Source of the DNA: Nipponacmea schrenckii | Lineage: Eukaryota > Mollusca > Gastropoda > Lottiidae | DNA length: 64,000 nucleotides | NCBI GenBank assembly: GCA_030562195.1 | Contig: JAUJPP010000012.1 | Span: 6,944,001 to 7,008,000 of the forward strand | Direction of reading: 5' to 3' | Part shown: piece by piece, positions 11,328-25,000 of the stretch | Numbering within the stretch: position 1 is the stretch's first letter | Layout: each line of letters begins with the position of its first letter | Position numbers and translations under genes: made by a program | The notes under the pieces: model-generated | Databases searched by the model: none | What the model was told of the DNA's origin: nothing | Seen by the model: the letters and a program-made list of their open reading frames with translations, nothing else

Positions 11328-11555
11328 ATGTGTCTTTGTTTATTAGTGAACTTATCTGGTGTCAAGACTAAATGACAGAGCCCCTTTATAGTCTAATAAA
11401 TCCATAAAACTAAGTAATAATCCATTTAACTATGTAACACCCATAGAAAAGTTGTTCAATAATAACTAAATTTAATGGATATGAAGTGTTATATGAAGAT
11501 TCTATTCTTAAGTCTTGACACCTGGTAAGTCATACTGATGAATATAAACTCTTTG
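11328..11555. mobile_element. Short inverted-repeat element, copy 2
   Basis: Arms at about 11328-11366 (GTGAACTTATCTGGTGTCAA) and 11511-11555 (GTCTTGACACCTGGTAAGTC) are inverted to one another, as in the copy at 2717-2945. No coding capacity. Confidence 0.6.
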
Positions 11556-13585
11556 ACAAGTCTCAGGTTTTTAAATTTAATGCCCATTTTACAAGATAAT
11601 ATTTCTTTAAATATTGTGTTAGTGCAATATATCAGCCACTGCAGCAAAATAAATAAAACAACCCTTTAGTTTTAAATGATGGATTTACATCATATGACCT
11701 GAAATGAAATAAAATAAAAAATAACAGAAATGATAGGATAAAACAAAGGGTTTCTTTCCCTGTTAAATGAAATAGAAATTACAAAGCATATTTCATTTTA
11801 AAACATCAAATATTTTATACATTATCTATATTTATCAGGAGACATCATCCAACAAGCCAATATTATCATTGCCAACCATTTCCTTTATGATACCTAGTAG
11901 CTATAAAACCCTTACACATTGAATATAATGAGAAGAGACAAACATATTGTCCAGTGATGCATATTTGAGTGTTTATCTACAGAAAATAAAATAGCCATTG
12001 AGTGCAGGCCAGACCACACTTTCATGTAGCTTATACTTTTCTTCTTTTTTTCAATAAACTTTGCACTGCACCAGATCTTATCAATTCCAAGCTAAATGCA
12101 CTAGTTTCATTTTAATCAGGTTGCTGGATCAAGACTTGACTCTCATATATGGAAGCACTGTTTAACACAATCAAAATTTATCAGAATAACTATTGGAAGT
12201 CATGTAATTCTGAGATTTTTATTTACATTGGAGTATTAATGAGGGACATAAACTTTTGGATTTCTATTCATCAAAAATATTTTTAATTTTATTTTGTGAT
12301 TTTAGGCCTATTTGCAATATGACTGAATTTTCTGTACTAATTCAGATTTTGATCTAAATTGTTTTACATCTTGTTATTAGAAGCTTTGTTACATTGTTTG
12401 AATCAGTTAATAAAACTCTTGAATTCTGTTTAAATTTCATAAGATTTTATAAATGTATAGAACATCTTATTCATGAAATCAACAAAAATCTAGTCCACCA
12501 ATAATAACCATTTTACAGTAGCCTACCTTGTACATTTTTTAATTTAAAAACAAGGCACTGAAAGGCATCTTAATAAACTTATTTTACCTGATTTATATTA
12601 TAACAAATATGGAAATCTTGAATATATATGTTAAGTCAAAAAATTAACAATAATAACATAAACAAACTAACACACTAACAATCAGTCATTCTTTAAATAA
12701 AACATTAGTTACTTCACACCTTTCATTCATCATTACCATAACCTTACAGCACTTTTGATGACTTTAGATATTTGTTCTTCTAACCAAAAAGCTCAATGTC
12801 AGCTATATCACTTCTCAGATATAAATGATGATGTCTGGTTGTTCAACAATTTCAAATATTACAAATAAAACGCGGGCTTCCAATGAAAACAGTTATATAT
12901 AGTATTATAAATTAACTGGTAAAGCAAATATTCAGTCAACTATTTTACTGGTTATGTACAAGACTTCTGATATTCAGTCAAGGAAATGAGTACAATCTAA
13001 ACAATCTCTAAGACTTTTTAAAAGTTGTGATGTAAATTATCTGTTGAAAGTTTATTCATTCAAATAAATTAGGAAAGCAGAGATTTGTTAATATTCTTAA
13101 GAATTTATAAAGAAGAAATTTGATTGGAAGACTTCAACGTTTTATTTGGTTGTTTAATCTAATTTTATACCAAACTTAATCAACAATTAGTATTTGTAGT
13201 TTTAAAAAAATGATCAAAACTTTTCTGGTGATATTTTTACAGTAAATGTCAAGCGTGTGCTTCACTTTTGTGTTTGACTAAGTAATTAAAATAACTGAAC
13301 ATGGAAGTGTCTAAATATATACAGTCAATGGTAAGATACAAACATTAAAAGAAAGACAATTGGACGGCTTGACCAAATATCACAGGTTCACTTGTTACTG
13401 AACCAATATTTACACACTGTAGGCAGAATTTTCTTAACACAATAACACTATTTATCATGGTAATTTGTTTATAACACTGTAACTTTGTTACTATAACACA
13501 TAACACAGACCTCATGTTGCATATACATACAAATATACATGTTGAAAAGAACTTGACCATTTTGAAAAGTCCTTTGATGAATACT
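11556..13585. other. No gene seen
   Basis: AT-rich intergenic sequence between the secreted-protein gene and the 3' end of SWT1. No ORF above background, tRNA or snoRNA hallmark was found. Confidence 0.5.
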
Positions 13586-13591
13586 TTTATT
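13586..13591 (-). terminator. Polyadenylation signal AATAAA of SWT1
   Basis: TTTATT on the plus strand, about 80 nt past the SWT1 stop codon (13671-13673). Confidence 0.6.
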
Positions 13592-13670
13592 ACAAGGAAT
13601 GTGTGTGATTCTATGTCTCTATATACACAATGATAAGATACTGATAAACCCTGAATTATATTGAATGTCT

Positions 13671-16600
13671 TTACATCATTTGAATGTAAGCATGGAATTT
13701 ACAGATCATTTGATCTAACTGGTCTAATCCTGAGGCAAGTGTCTGTCTGAAAAATAAAACAGAAGGTCATAAAAATCAAATCACCTATGATGAAGTGATA
13801 TACAACTTCCATTTTATACATCTTCATTTATATATATAATCGGAGCGATTGAAATTCTTGAAAAATACTTCTGAGACAAGAATGGTGTAGGGGTAATGAA
13901 GATATGATGAACAACAAAAACCATCCCTCATTCAAAATATAATGAGCTTTGGTGGATTCGAGGTATTTTTGTTTGTTGTTATAAACAACATTTTATTCAT
14001 AAGGAAAGGATTGGAGAACAGGCTTACGCCCATGAAATCCCCTCTCCCAGGTTCGAGGTATTTAAATATGTTTCAAACCCCCGCACCCGCAAAGGTGGGA
14101 AAATTATATGTGACCTCTCTCCCCAATCCATACCTGTCCAAATATCTATTAGAGACTGGGTGTAGAGTCAGCAAGTTTCGGACTAAGTATAACCTTTCAT
14201 GATCTAAATTTGATTAAGTTATAGTTTGGAATTAAAGAACCAAATAATTAAAGTTTAAAAAAAAAAAAAATCACTTTATAAATAATTTTATATATATACT
14301 GTAAAACTAAATACTACCTTTTGACAGGAATAGAGAAAAAGGCAATTAAAGCTTGAGACGTTATTGGCTTTGGTGACTGAAAAAGATTGAAAAGAAAACC
14401 TATTTCACTAACTTATGTTATTGATAATCAGTGAAGAAATACAAGAATTAAAAAAGTCTTCTATATTCGAATATTAATATACCTGAATGAATAAAAAGAA
14501 ACTTACATCTGCCTGCATTTTAGAGAAGAATGAATTTAAGCTATGAGTAAATGATTCAAAATGAGGTCGTTGGTTAGAAATATTGGTAGGTGATATAGAT
14601 AAACATCTGTAATTTACAAAACAAAACCAAGTTAATATCTATATTCAATTATTTCTACTGTGTATTATTATAGTATAATAACAATAAATATCAATCAATA
14701 CCACTTTGATATTTTATAAATGAAAAAAAAATATATATACATGTATACAAGCATTGTATTCAAAAATGCATTTTTTAATCAATAATGAAAATAAAGTTAA
14801 ACAGTAAACTTACAAGGCAAATTGGTGGCGTAGTTCAGTTATAATTGGAATTATTAATTGTAATATTGAGGTAGAATTCTCTAGATTAGGTAAATTATCA
14901 CTGAAATTAAATAGTTGTTATCATACTCACTGCACATCATTATCTACATAAATCAATATTGTGAATATAAAAAAGAGAAATATACAATAGTAGATATTTT
15001 TTCTTCCAAATTATTGCTTTGATGTTCCTACTCACCTACAATCATGTATAGCTGACCAAATAACTTGAAATCTGTCTTGTACACTATTTAATAAATCTTC
15101 TTCACTTTCTTCAGGCTGAAACATCAAATACATAGATTTATAACTTTTAACAAAACATTTGGTCCATCTTGCGGCAGGCTTACTTCAAAGCAAAATCAAT
15201 CAACCACCCTTAAATACCAGATATGCTATATAAGCAAATATGGTTCATACTTAAAGGACAAATTTCCAGTAAGTTTCATAGATTGTTACAATAAGAATGG
15301 AATTCAAATAGAAATGATATAATTTGGGTTTATGATCATGATACAAACCACACCTAACAATGGTGACTAACCTGTGATTGAACAAGAGATTCTGTTTCAT
15401 CTTTAACTGGTGTAGTAAAGGTGACAGTTTTAGGCTGACATTTTAACAATAACTTATTGAGATTAGTTTTACTTTCTTCTAAAACTCCATTATATCTAGA
15501 AAATATCATTTTTATTCATAATATAAATTCAAAAAAGGCAAAGTACAAACACATTGATTAATGCAAAAATTATCTATCATGCAAATTGGCAGGGTAGGAA
15601 AAGAAACCAATACATAATACACTGTATGTAACCATTATGTCTTTGACTATGCATCAGATCAAAGTAATTTAAATGAATGTTTCTATAATGATAATAAATT
15701 GTAGTTAGAATTGATGCAGACCTTTCTCTCTTCTCACAAACAGTTAGAAACTCTATAATATGTTGTATTAATGTCTCAATTACTTCTAGATCTCTCACTA
15801 AAACAGATAATATGTACATGTGAAACGAATGAAACAAATTCTTCTGCACCTTGGGTCTTTAGAAAACAAAAAAGAGAGTAGGCTAAAGCTTTTCTTGCAA
15901 ATATCGTTCTCATGACACACCATGTACCCGTCTTCATCATCAATATCAGAGGTATAAAAGTAGGGCAAACATTATTTTAAAGGTCAAGCCTCAATTAACT
16001 AACATCAGTGCATTACCTCTTACATAAACTAAATTCTAATCCTTAACAAACTATAAGGCTGTTTGAAGTATATGCTGACTCACCTGTTTTATACCTCAGT
16101 GAAGTGACTATATTATCTACTACAGTCTTTTTACGTCTATCTAATACTAAACCAAATACACCAATCCAATGTCTGAATAATGTTTTTAGTTGTTTTAAAA
16201 CTTTGTTTAATAATAGAATTTAATAATGAAATAAGCAATATTTGAACAAGAAATTCTAGATATTAAGTTAAATCAATATTAACAAATTGTATTCAATTTT
16301 AAATCTGTTTTTAACAGATATTACATATTATACAAAACTTACTTCTGAATTGACTCCATAATATCTAGAGCAGACCAAGGTGGTTTCCTTAGTACAATAC
16401 ATTTCCTGAAACAAGGATATATAAAACAAAAATTCATGGTTATAAACTTATAAATTACAGGTAGTATAGGCTTACTAGTTCTATCAAATTTCTGACAACT
16501 TACTTTAAAGGGATAATAGGCGTTAGAATACACTCGTCCTACGGCTTATATTTGTGTTTAATATTGACTATTAGTTAAATAAGTATTCCATTCAGTTTGA

Positions 16601-19600
16601 GAATAAAAGCGTCTGGTAAATCAACGCTAAAACATCATTGTGCAATTCAACAGTAGGGGTCAAGGACGCGTGAAAACCCACATGTTAGAGTTACTTCCCT
16701 TTATATTTTACAATTTGAAAATCGCTTGATGGATGTTGCTCAAGCGTTTTATGATTAACTACTTTATTTTGGGGATTTATCGGATTTTAGAGGGATTTTG
16801 ATGTATAGGTATGACACCAGGTAAGTCCACTGATGGATATATACTGTTATTGTCCAAATTTGAACTTAAATTTTTATGTTCGTTCTAACGCCTATTATCC
16901 CTTTAATAACACTTTGAAACCAGGTTAAAGACTTTCATATTTGAATTTTACATGATAATATAGGATTATGCCAAAGAGAGAACTCTCTCAGAAATGATTA
17001 AAAATAAAATCAATTACCAAATATTATTGTATGCACTTTTCATTTCAGTTTCTAAAACAACACTTAAACTTCTTTTAATTTCTTCTTTAACAGTACAAAG
17101 TATCTCATCAATCTACAAACAAACATAAATAAAGCAAAATCATTCAAGCTAGGCTATTCCCTTATTGTTTAAACTGACTGAAGGTAAAACTTTATATGAA
17201 GTAAATATCTGTGCATGCTTTAACATAACCAGTTAACTTAACAGCAATATTACAACAATATTTTTTTTAAGTAGAATTTAGATATTCACACAACTAAATA
17301 ACAGTAAGATCACCAATATAGCTTGTATCAAAAGAAAATGAAAATAACAAGAATAAAAGGATATACCGGTAAATAGATTGTTAACAGTAAAATGTATTGT
17401 TTATACAATGTAATTACCAGTTTTCTTTCATTAAACTGTGATAACGGTTGTTTAGGTACCGGTACTGTTTTTACTGATGTTTTATGTGAAGGTTTAGGTA
17501 CAACAGTTTCAGTCATTTTGTTCACAATCTTCTTTTTAAACTGTGATTCTGTAATAGAAATAACATCACTGATTTACTCAGTTATAGTAGGTATATATTA
17601 ACTACCAATTGGTAAGAGCTCAACTAACCATTGATTAAGGATAGATTACAAAAGAATGTGGAGGTATACTGTAGAGATTGCATGAAACGTGCAAGAAGGA
17701 GGGGTTCAGGTTAAAAGAAATTCCATGTCACTAACCTTTCTGAATAGTCTTAGTCACAGGTTTACTTTCCACAATTCCATTCAATGCAGCTAAACCATTG
17801 AATAAATCCTAAAAACAAGGGCCTGGGAGATTTAAACAGTTGCTTTCTATTACAATACTTCATTTCTTAGAGATTAAAAAAATCAATTAAACTTTACAGA
17901 TGATCAGTTTGTAAAATGGCCTTAAATTGTAGTTATTAGTAGAGTGCTTGAATTCTAGTTTAAACAAAATAAAATTTGTCCAACTTACATTTTTGGTAAA
18001 AGCTGAAATATCTGATATTGTAGCTTTATTACACAAGTTGAAATCATCAGACAATAATACTATTTTACTATTAGGATCTATAATAACAAATATAAGTTTC
18101 AACTGAGAGGTTCTGACACTTTAATTTAACAAAATATAGACTTACAATTCCAGTTGTCAAGTAGCACTTGTAGCTATGTTACCCAGAGACAAAAATGCCT
18201 GAACAAATTCTTAATATTTAGGGTTATGAAAGATAGCATATGTTGCCAAATTAGGACATCTTTGACACATGGCTGGTGAAACATTGAAAGACAAGGTCAA
18301 ATGCTTTACAGAATATATTAAAATATTCAAAAATATTACTTACATTTATGTGTATATGAAAAACAACACTGTAAAACTCTATCATCATTACACTCTATTG
18401 TAAAATTATCTAAGATAAGTCTAGACTACAAATATACCATCAATGTATAATATTAATTGACTGTTTTCAGTAAATTTATTTGATAAAAAGCCTAGTTTTT
18501 TTTAAAAAAAATTACAAAAACTGAACTCTATTTCATTAAAAATTAATTTTATAAATGTCTGTTTGAGTGTGATAAAATATCAGTCATATAATAATATACC
18601 TACATCTGAAGCTGTCTGACCCAATACTCTAGGGTGTTTATTTTGTAAACAAGAATAAAGAAATTTGACAGCTTTCATTGCTTGAAACTTGGTAACTTGA
18701 CTCTGAAATATGCAAAGATTATTAATATCTAAAAACTTCTTACATCAATAATCAGAAAATTTGAGGAGATGAAATTGTGGATATTATATTCAGAATATGT
18801 AACTCACTATACAGACTGTATAGACTACTTACCACAGTATGTTTTGATTTGCCATCTTTAATAAAGTCTAATTCTTGCATTACTACCCATGGTATAACAA
18901 TAAATGGTAAACCAAAATCTGAATAGAAATCAATTTAATCAATTATGATGTATAAACCAACTTCAATGTTTAACAAGCGTTGGTCATACCAAGGATTTCA
19001 AATGAAGAAAATATCGACATAAACTACAGATGTTGAAAACACATTTAAGTTCATAGTTAATCAATAAATATATAATATTGTTTTATCAGTCATATTATTC
19101 CTATAGCAACATTCATCCTTGATCATCCAGACATATGATCTTCAAATGTATTTAAGTATTTCAAAAATATATTTTGAAACAATTGTCTCAAATAAGAACG
19201 AGAGAGAACAATATCAACATTGTAAATATCAACTGACCTGTTATTATAGTTTCTGTTAAATTCTGTAGAAATTTCAAACTCTGTATCAGTATATTTGTAT
19301 CTATTATTATAAATAACCTATCTTTATGTGCTTCTTGTACTAAATTACATTCACTATCTTGTTTTGTTAATGTACCAATTGCCTACACAGAAACAGAGTA
19401 AGACATCTGAATGAATAATATTTTAATGAGAATTTATTTTCGTCTGTTAGTGTATCTGGATAAAAATACATACTCCTTTTACAATCATCATTTTGAAAAA
19501 TTAAATAAGATTACATCAATACATCTAAACTTGTATCTTGAGCATGACACAATTAATTTGATACGTAAGTCTGGCACAGAACTCAATCATATCTTATTAT

Positions 19601-21792
19601 TGTGATAATGTATAAATCCAGTCTTACCAGTTCAGGAATAGCACTAACTTCTCCTCTCACTTCTTGAAGCTGTGAAAGATAAAATAACAACATAATATAG
19701 GATCTATCTCATTTCCAGGTACAAAGATTAACTTGGTAACAAAAAAGCCTTTATCAAATATAATTCTTACATCTACTATCATCATTTCTTCTTCTTGTTC
19801 ATCTATTTCCATCTCTTCCTCTTCATCTTCACCTAAAGTTACTGGTGTTTCTGGTCCAACTTGACTGTCATTACCTTTAACATAGTGAACAGATCATATC
19901 TGAAGAATTGTGCATTATTTAGAAAGTACCGGTATACTATGTGATGTATGTGTGTTTGAATCATGAAATATAGTTAGAATTAGTAGTTTATGAGTTTTAA
20001 AACCAAATTCTCTTGAACCCTGTCTACCAGTTGGTTCTTCCAATATCTTGGCATCTATTACACTGTGTCGACCTAGACAATTAGGTAAGATGTTTTTATC
20101 TTGAAAAAAGTAAAAGCATTATTTTATTATGTCAATATTTCATTTTAGTCTTGACATAAGTACTTAAATGAAAAAACGTATGGGTGATGAAAACTATAAT
20201 ACTATACCTATTGTTGAAGCTATCAGTAAGGATGTAGGTTGTATTGTAGTTACACTACTTTTAGAAGAATAACCACTATCTGTAGGCTGGTGATCAAATG
20301 TCAAAATAACTCTTCTATCTTTACTACCAGTCATCATAGTGGAATCATCAGACTTACTAGACGTTTTAGATACAGGACTAGGTGGGAAGTCAGTAGTTAA
20401 TGGTTCAGTTTCAGAGATACTATTTATCCAATTTTGAATCTGATGTTTCTTTGGTGCAGGAAGATCTGAGTTTTCACTATTATCATGTTCACTTCCATCT
20501 TTTTTCTTGATTAATTTCAAACGCAGATCACTTTCTGATAGAACTTGACGTTTATCTGATTGTTCTATTATTCGTTCACAATTATCTTGAATATACACTT
20601 TGACAGTATCTCTGTCTTGTTCAAATCTTTTTGACTCTGTGATAGATTCAGATTGATTAATCACAGTTCTTTTGAGTGTTACATCATCACCTGAACACTG
20701 TCCTAATCTAAGTTTACAGTTTAATCTTTCTAGTGAAGTAGAAGATGGAATGTGAACACTGTCCAAGTTTGATGAGCTTTGATTAGTTTTAAGTACAAAT
20801 TTGATAGGTGAGTATTTTTTCTTTGATTTAGGTGAGTACTGTTCAAGTGAGTTTTCTTTTTTAAGGCTGTTTAATGTACCACAAACTGAGAATGACAAAT
20901 TACTAGAAGGATGAACAGATAAATCATTGTCCAATTTTCGTTTTTGCGGTTTTCTTGGTATCTGATTTACTTTCTGTTGACTAGAATGAATACTAGAATC
21001 TTCACTATAGTTTCCTCTGATTGAATTCAACGCCACACTAAATGATGAGTTTGAGCATTTTCTCAAAGTTGTAGAATCAGTGTCAGTGTTACTTGGTTCT
21101 AAATCATTGAACGCACTAAACTTTGAATTAGTTTCTGATTTTAGCTCCTTGGTGGGTTCACTAGTTGTATTTTCCAAATCAGTTTCTTCTTCTTCTTCTT
21201 TTTCTAGTATTTTTTTCTGAAAATCAGTCAAGGATGGTTCTTCAGCATCTGTATCACTTTGACTTGGTCCATCAGAATCAGTATATGATGGGGAAAAGTC
21301 TTCCTCACCAAGACCAGAGCTATCTTGACTATATTTTGGAGGTTTGGAAATTTTAATTGGTGTTATGGGAACCACACCAGATTTTTGTAGTTTCTTATTC
21401 AATTCATCTGGAGGAACAGAAGCTAGATATTCTTTCTACAATCAAAATATATATTTATTTTACCATTTCAATAAGAAATGCCCTACGGTTGTTAAACTGA
21501 AATTTTCACAGTAGCAGAAAATCAGAATAGTTAAAATGTCAACTTATCAGCATAGAAGTATGAAACTAAAATCTTGTATAAAATCAACAGTATTTTCATT
21601 TTAAGAATTTGCCAAAACAACTTCCCAGATTATATGACTTACCTGTGAAACTAATGTAGGTTGCTCCCATGAGGAGGCATTCGTTCTGGTATTAAAATAG
21701 TACACTCTGTCAGGGTATGTTTTAGATGTCTTCACTACCCATCCAAATGGTAAACATTTCTTAGGGGGTAAAGCTGGCTCTGTTTTCTTCAT
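13671..21792 (-). CDS. SWT1: SWT1 endoribonuclease with N-terminal WW domain (1036 aa, 22 coding exons)
   Basis: SWT1 is a PIN-domain endoribonuclease linked to nuclear mRNP quality control. Exons in coding order: 21643-21792, 20208-21435, 20028-20072, 19771-19874, 19628-19669, 19238-19382, 18833-18918, 18600-18702, 18344-18409, 17989-18077, 17736-17808, 17418-17548, 17018-17112, 16343-16405, 16084-16172, 15722-15797, 15372-15495, 15036-15115, 14814-14900, 14507-14606, 14318-14376, 13671-13746. All phases close over 3111 nt. A WW domain lies at about 14-46 (LPFGWVVKTS, YYFNTRTNASSWEQP). A Ser/Lys-rich disordered region covers 50-460, with an acidic run at about 485-509. The PIN domain is at about 545-690, with acidic residues in IIIDTN (D551), QELD (E587), NDD (643-644) and SDDFN (667-668). 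PPWSAL and KHWIGVFGLV match the C-terminal half of animal SWT1. The donor at 15721 (GTCTGC) is weak. A TTAA MITE sits in the intron 16406-17017. Confidence 0.93.
13938..14200. repeat. Dispersed repeat, copy in SWT1 intron
   Basis: Contains CCCCGCACCCGCAAAGGTGG and GTAGAGTCAGCAAGTTTCGG. The same phrases occur inverted at 34925-35060 and in pieces at 28300-28420 and 35150-35310. An internal stretch (13980-14040) is not shared and may be a nested insertion. It lies in the last SWT1 intron and accounts for the 86-codon ORF there. Confidence 0.6.
16505..16906. mobile_element. TTAA-flanked MITE, copy 2 (best preserved)
   Basis: TTAA at 16505-16508 and 16903-16906 flank a 394-bp element. Its ends are a perfect inverted repeat of AGGGATAATAGGCGTTAGAA; the right end reads TTCTAACGCCTATTATCCCT. 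It lies in an SWT1 intron and has no ORF. TTAA target duplication is the hallmark of piggyBac-type transposition, so it is probably a piggyBac-mobilised MITE (inference). Confidence 0.85.
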
Positions 21793-24084
21793 TTTCTAAT
21801 GTCATATTCAATATCTAGAGCAAAAAAAAAAACCTCAAATAACAGAACAATTCTATTCAAATATTCATATTTGTTATTCCTGCAGTTATAACTCAAACCA
21901 TGCTACCCTACCAAAATGAATGAAAATCAACCTCCTCTCATATGTTCAATTAAAATAATGTAAAAGCCCAATGTAAACATCCCCACAATATAGATATATA
22001 AGCCTCATATTAAAATCATTATCATTTATCCTCTTGAACAAGCATGCTGAAGAAACCGGGTTGGTAAAATTTCCATATATTTCTTGCCTATATTATGTAC
22101 TGCCACTGGTGGTACTGGACATCATAGTTCATAATGTTAGGGTTTCTTTTGACACTGTATTTCACATAAGGAAAGACTTGTCTCTGAAATCTCTCCCTAC
22201 CTATGCCTACTAGTGCTATAACAATTTGTCAGATACTCTTACTGTAGATAGGACCTACAGGCATAATTTCCATAATTTCACACTGTATCCAAATCAGGTG
22301 CAGAAAAGTAGGACATTACAAACCTTTAAAGGGGAATATAAACCTCAGCCATTTTGAAATCTGGTTAAAATTTTATCAAAATTTATTTCCTAGCACGACA
22401 TCGAGTCAAAATGGGAAGATTAACGATTAAAATCAAAATTTTTAGGAAGCAATTTTTTTAAACTTCAATGTGCACTTGATGACCCCAAATTCTCTCTGTC
22501 AAAATAGTTCAAAATTAAAATTACTAACTCTGATAGAAAAGGATAACGACATAACTGAACACTCTCAAAATTACTTCTACATAACCCCCCATAATCCCAC
22601 TGCAAACAAATCAAAGCTTATTTTATCAAAATACATTAAGATAGAAGCACAATTCCCCAAGTTATCATCAAACAAATGGCAGATTCGTATACAAATCAAC
22701 CTATTTTACTCAAAATATGTGTTATTGCTCATTACAAGGTATTTTGTGCACACTCAGTTCAAACTTTATCACCCGTCGTGTACAAATACGCAATTGCAAG
22801 AAAAGACAGTTTCAATAATTGTTTTGGAAAAAATGATGTTTAAAACCAAGAAAAACTAGAACTGTGAACAGTACGGAGAGTGGCAAACAACCCCTATGGG
22901 GCCACTTTATACAAGGTATGTATGGACAGCTTAGGTCAAGTACATTTGACTTGAAAATTATTAAGGTAATTGAAGGTCAAGGTCACTTGATATAGCCTTT
23001 TGAATTTAAAAAAAAACTAAAACGGGTACAAAAAAATTGTTGTCGACCATTATAGGCCCATGTGTGGATAGCAAAGGTCAAGAACATTCTACTTGTAAAA
23101 ATTCAGGTTCATTGAAGGTCAAGGTCATTTGATATAGCCTTTTAATTTAAAATAAAATTCAATCGGGCTTAAAAAAAATTAAATTTGAAAATGAAAATTC
23201 TATTCCCTACAAATTTTAGATAAAGTAACAAGGTTTCAAAAAACACCAAAATCGTAAAAATCGGAGAAAAATTTTATTAAAAATTTTGCTAAATGTCACC
23301 GTTCTGTGATAACACATAAAGTTTCACTTCCGGTTCAAATTTTTTCCTCTAATTGGGTTCTAATTGTTCCTGATAGTTTATATGTATAGATTTTGTACTC
23401 ATTTCTTACATACACCGGAGGTTGGGTCACCCAATGTGGTTCTGAAAAACAGTAAGTTCTCAAGCACAAACCGGAAGTGGTAGAAAATTTTTTATGATGT
23501 CTTTTTATTTCTATATTCTGTAATTTTAAAAGCGATCGCATAATTAGCAACAAAGTTATGCAATTATGCATATTATTATTATGAAATTTCTTACGTCTGA
23601 TGCATAAAAATTTTAGTTATAAATATTCATTTTCTATTCCAGTATGTATCTTATCGCATTTTTCAAACCAAATTTCAATACCATTTTCGAGTTGAGCGTG
23701 GTAGTTTCCCAAAAAAAAAAAAAAAAAAAAAGTCTTATGCAAAAAAAATTCCTAATTTGCCACTCAAAAATAAAACAGCAAAGATAAAACAATTAGGAAA
23801 CTGTCAACACAAATAAATAGATCTCAACTATATTTCCAGCATATGTGTTTCCCTGAAGTGAAAGGGCTCTTCCTGTGCTAAAATTTGTGACACATGTAAT
23901 CTAGCCAATGTCAATGTTTACATTTAAGTTAGGAGAAAAATTCAGATTATTAGTTATTCAAAAAAAAAAATTTGTCAATGTGATTATCAATTGATACCAA
24001 AACATGATGATAGCCGAAAAATAACACCATTTTACCTGACCATTATGTATGGTAGCTATCTAAAAATAAGTGACAAAATAGTAC
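21793..24084. other. Upstream of SWT1; no gene seen
   Basis: A TGCTCTAG acceptor-like site just before the SWT1 start (about 21814-21821, minus strand) suggests a non-coding first exon further upstream. The stretch holds a GAACTGTGAACAG repeat (next entry) and an A-run at 23709-23731. The 129-codon ORF at 22470 has no recognisable feature and I do not support it as a gene. Confidence 0.45.
22855..23170. repeat. Dispersed repeat with two tandem ~130-bp subunits
   Basis: It starts with ACTAGAACTGTGAACAGTAC, related to 2998-3035. Two subunits both contain GAAGGTCAAGGTCA followed by TTGATATAGCCTTTT, at about 22970-23010 and 23115-23145. No coding capacity. Confidence 0.55.
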
Positions 24085-25000
24085 AACAAGCGGTTGCCTA
24101 GCAAGATATGCCCACTTTAAAGTATATTTTCTGTTTAAACACAGGTTGAAACTCAAACATTATTTAGGTCTAATCCAAACTCTCATCAATATAAATGTTC
24201 ACACCAATCAGATGAAACCTTTTGCATTTACTAGCTAATTTTCATGTGTTTGGACAAAATCAAGGGCAATAACTCAAAAAAGTTCAGATGTAAACTGTTT
24301 ATCACGTTCACAAGCCAATTTTGACGCGTTTTGACTAAGTCAAGTGCAATAACTCAAAAAAAGTTCATCGAAAAATCGCCAATTTCGAACTCGTCCGTAA
24401 TCTTATCAATATAAATGATCACAGCGAGTTTCATTCAAATCCAATGAATATTGTAGTCTCTATCGTGTTCACACGCCAATATTTTGACTCAAGTGCAATA
24501 ACTCAAAAAAAGTTCATCGAAAAATCACCAATTTCAAACATGTCCGAGATCTCAACGATATAAATGATAACAGCAAGTTTCGTTCAAATCCTTTGAAAAC
24601 TTTAGTCTCTATCGCGTTCACATGCCAATTTTGCACGTTTTGACTTCGTCTAGTGCAATAACTCAAAAATTTCAATTTCAAACTCGTCCGTAATCTCATC
24701 CATATAAATGATCACAGCAAGTTTCATTCAAATCCGATGAAAACTGTAGTCCCTATTGCGTTCACACGCCAATTTTGATGCATTTTGATTAAATCAAATA
24801 CTAACTCAAAAACCGTTCATCTAAAAATCACCAATTTCGAACTTTTCTGGGATCTCATCAATATAAATGATAACAACAAGTTTCATTCAAATCCGATGAA
24901 AACTGTAGTCTCTATCGTGATCACAAGCCAATTTTGACAAGTAATTGTGGACCGACAGCGGTGACGACAATTTACGACCACTAATGTGGGCGTATAAAAA
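24085..25000 (-). mobile_element. Hairpin-headed element with ~165-bp tandem core (reverse orientation)
   Basis: Read on the minus strand, the head near 24985-24999 is TTTTATACGCCCACATTAG, followed by GTCGTCACCGCTGTCGGTCC and CACAATTACTTG, as in the plus-strand copies at 49975 and 57713. The tail near 24090-24115 reads GTGGGCATATCTTGCTAGGC, a decayed form of the family tail. The core is about five imperfect units with CAAGTTTCATTCAAATCCGA and TAACTCAAAAAAAGTTCATC. This core is only weakly like the core of the 50-kb copies. Confidence 0.7.

Noticed and set aside
15722..16095. Donor at CTGAG|GTATAA for the SWT1 exon 16084-16172
   Set aside because: It leaves the wrong phase. The stronger donor ACAG|GTGAGT at 16083 fits the next exon.
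16084..16405. Apparent frameshift between two SWT1 exons
   Set aside because: An early acceptor (ending at AAACAAAG) breaks the frame, but the next acceptor, ATTATTCAG before ACATTGG (exon from 16172), restores it and gives the expected KHWIGVFGLV.
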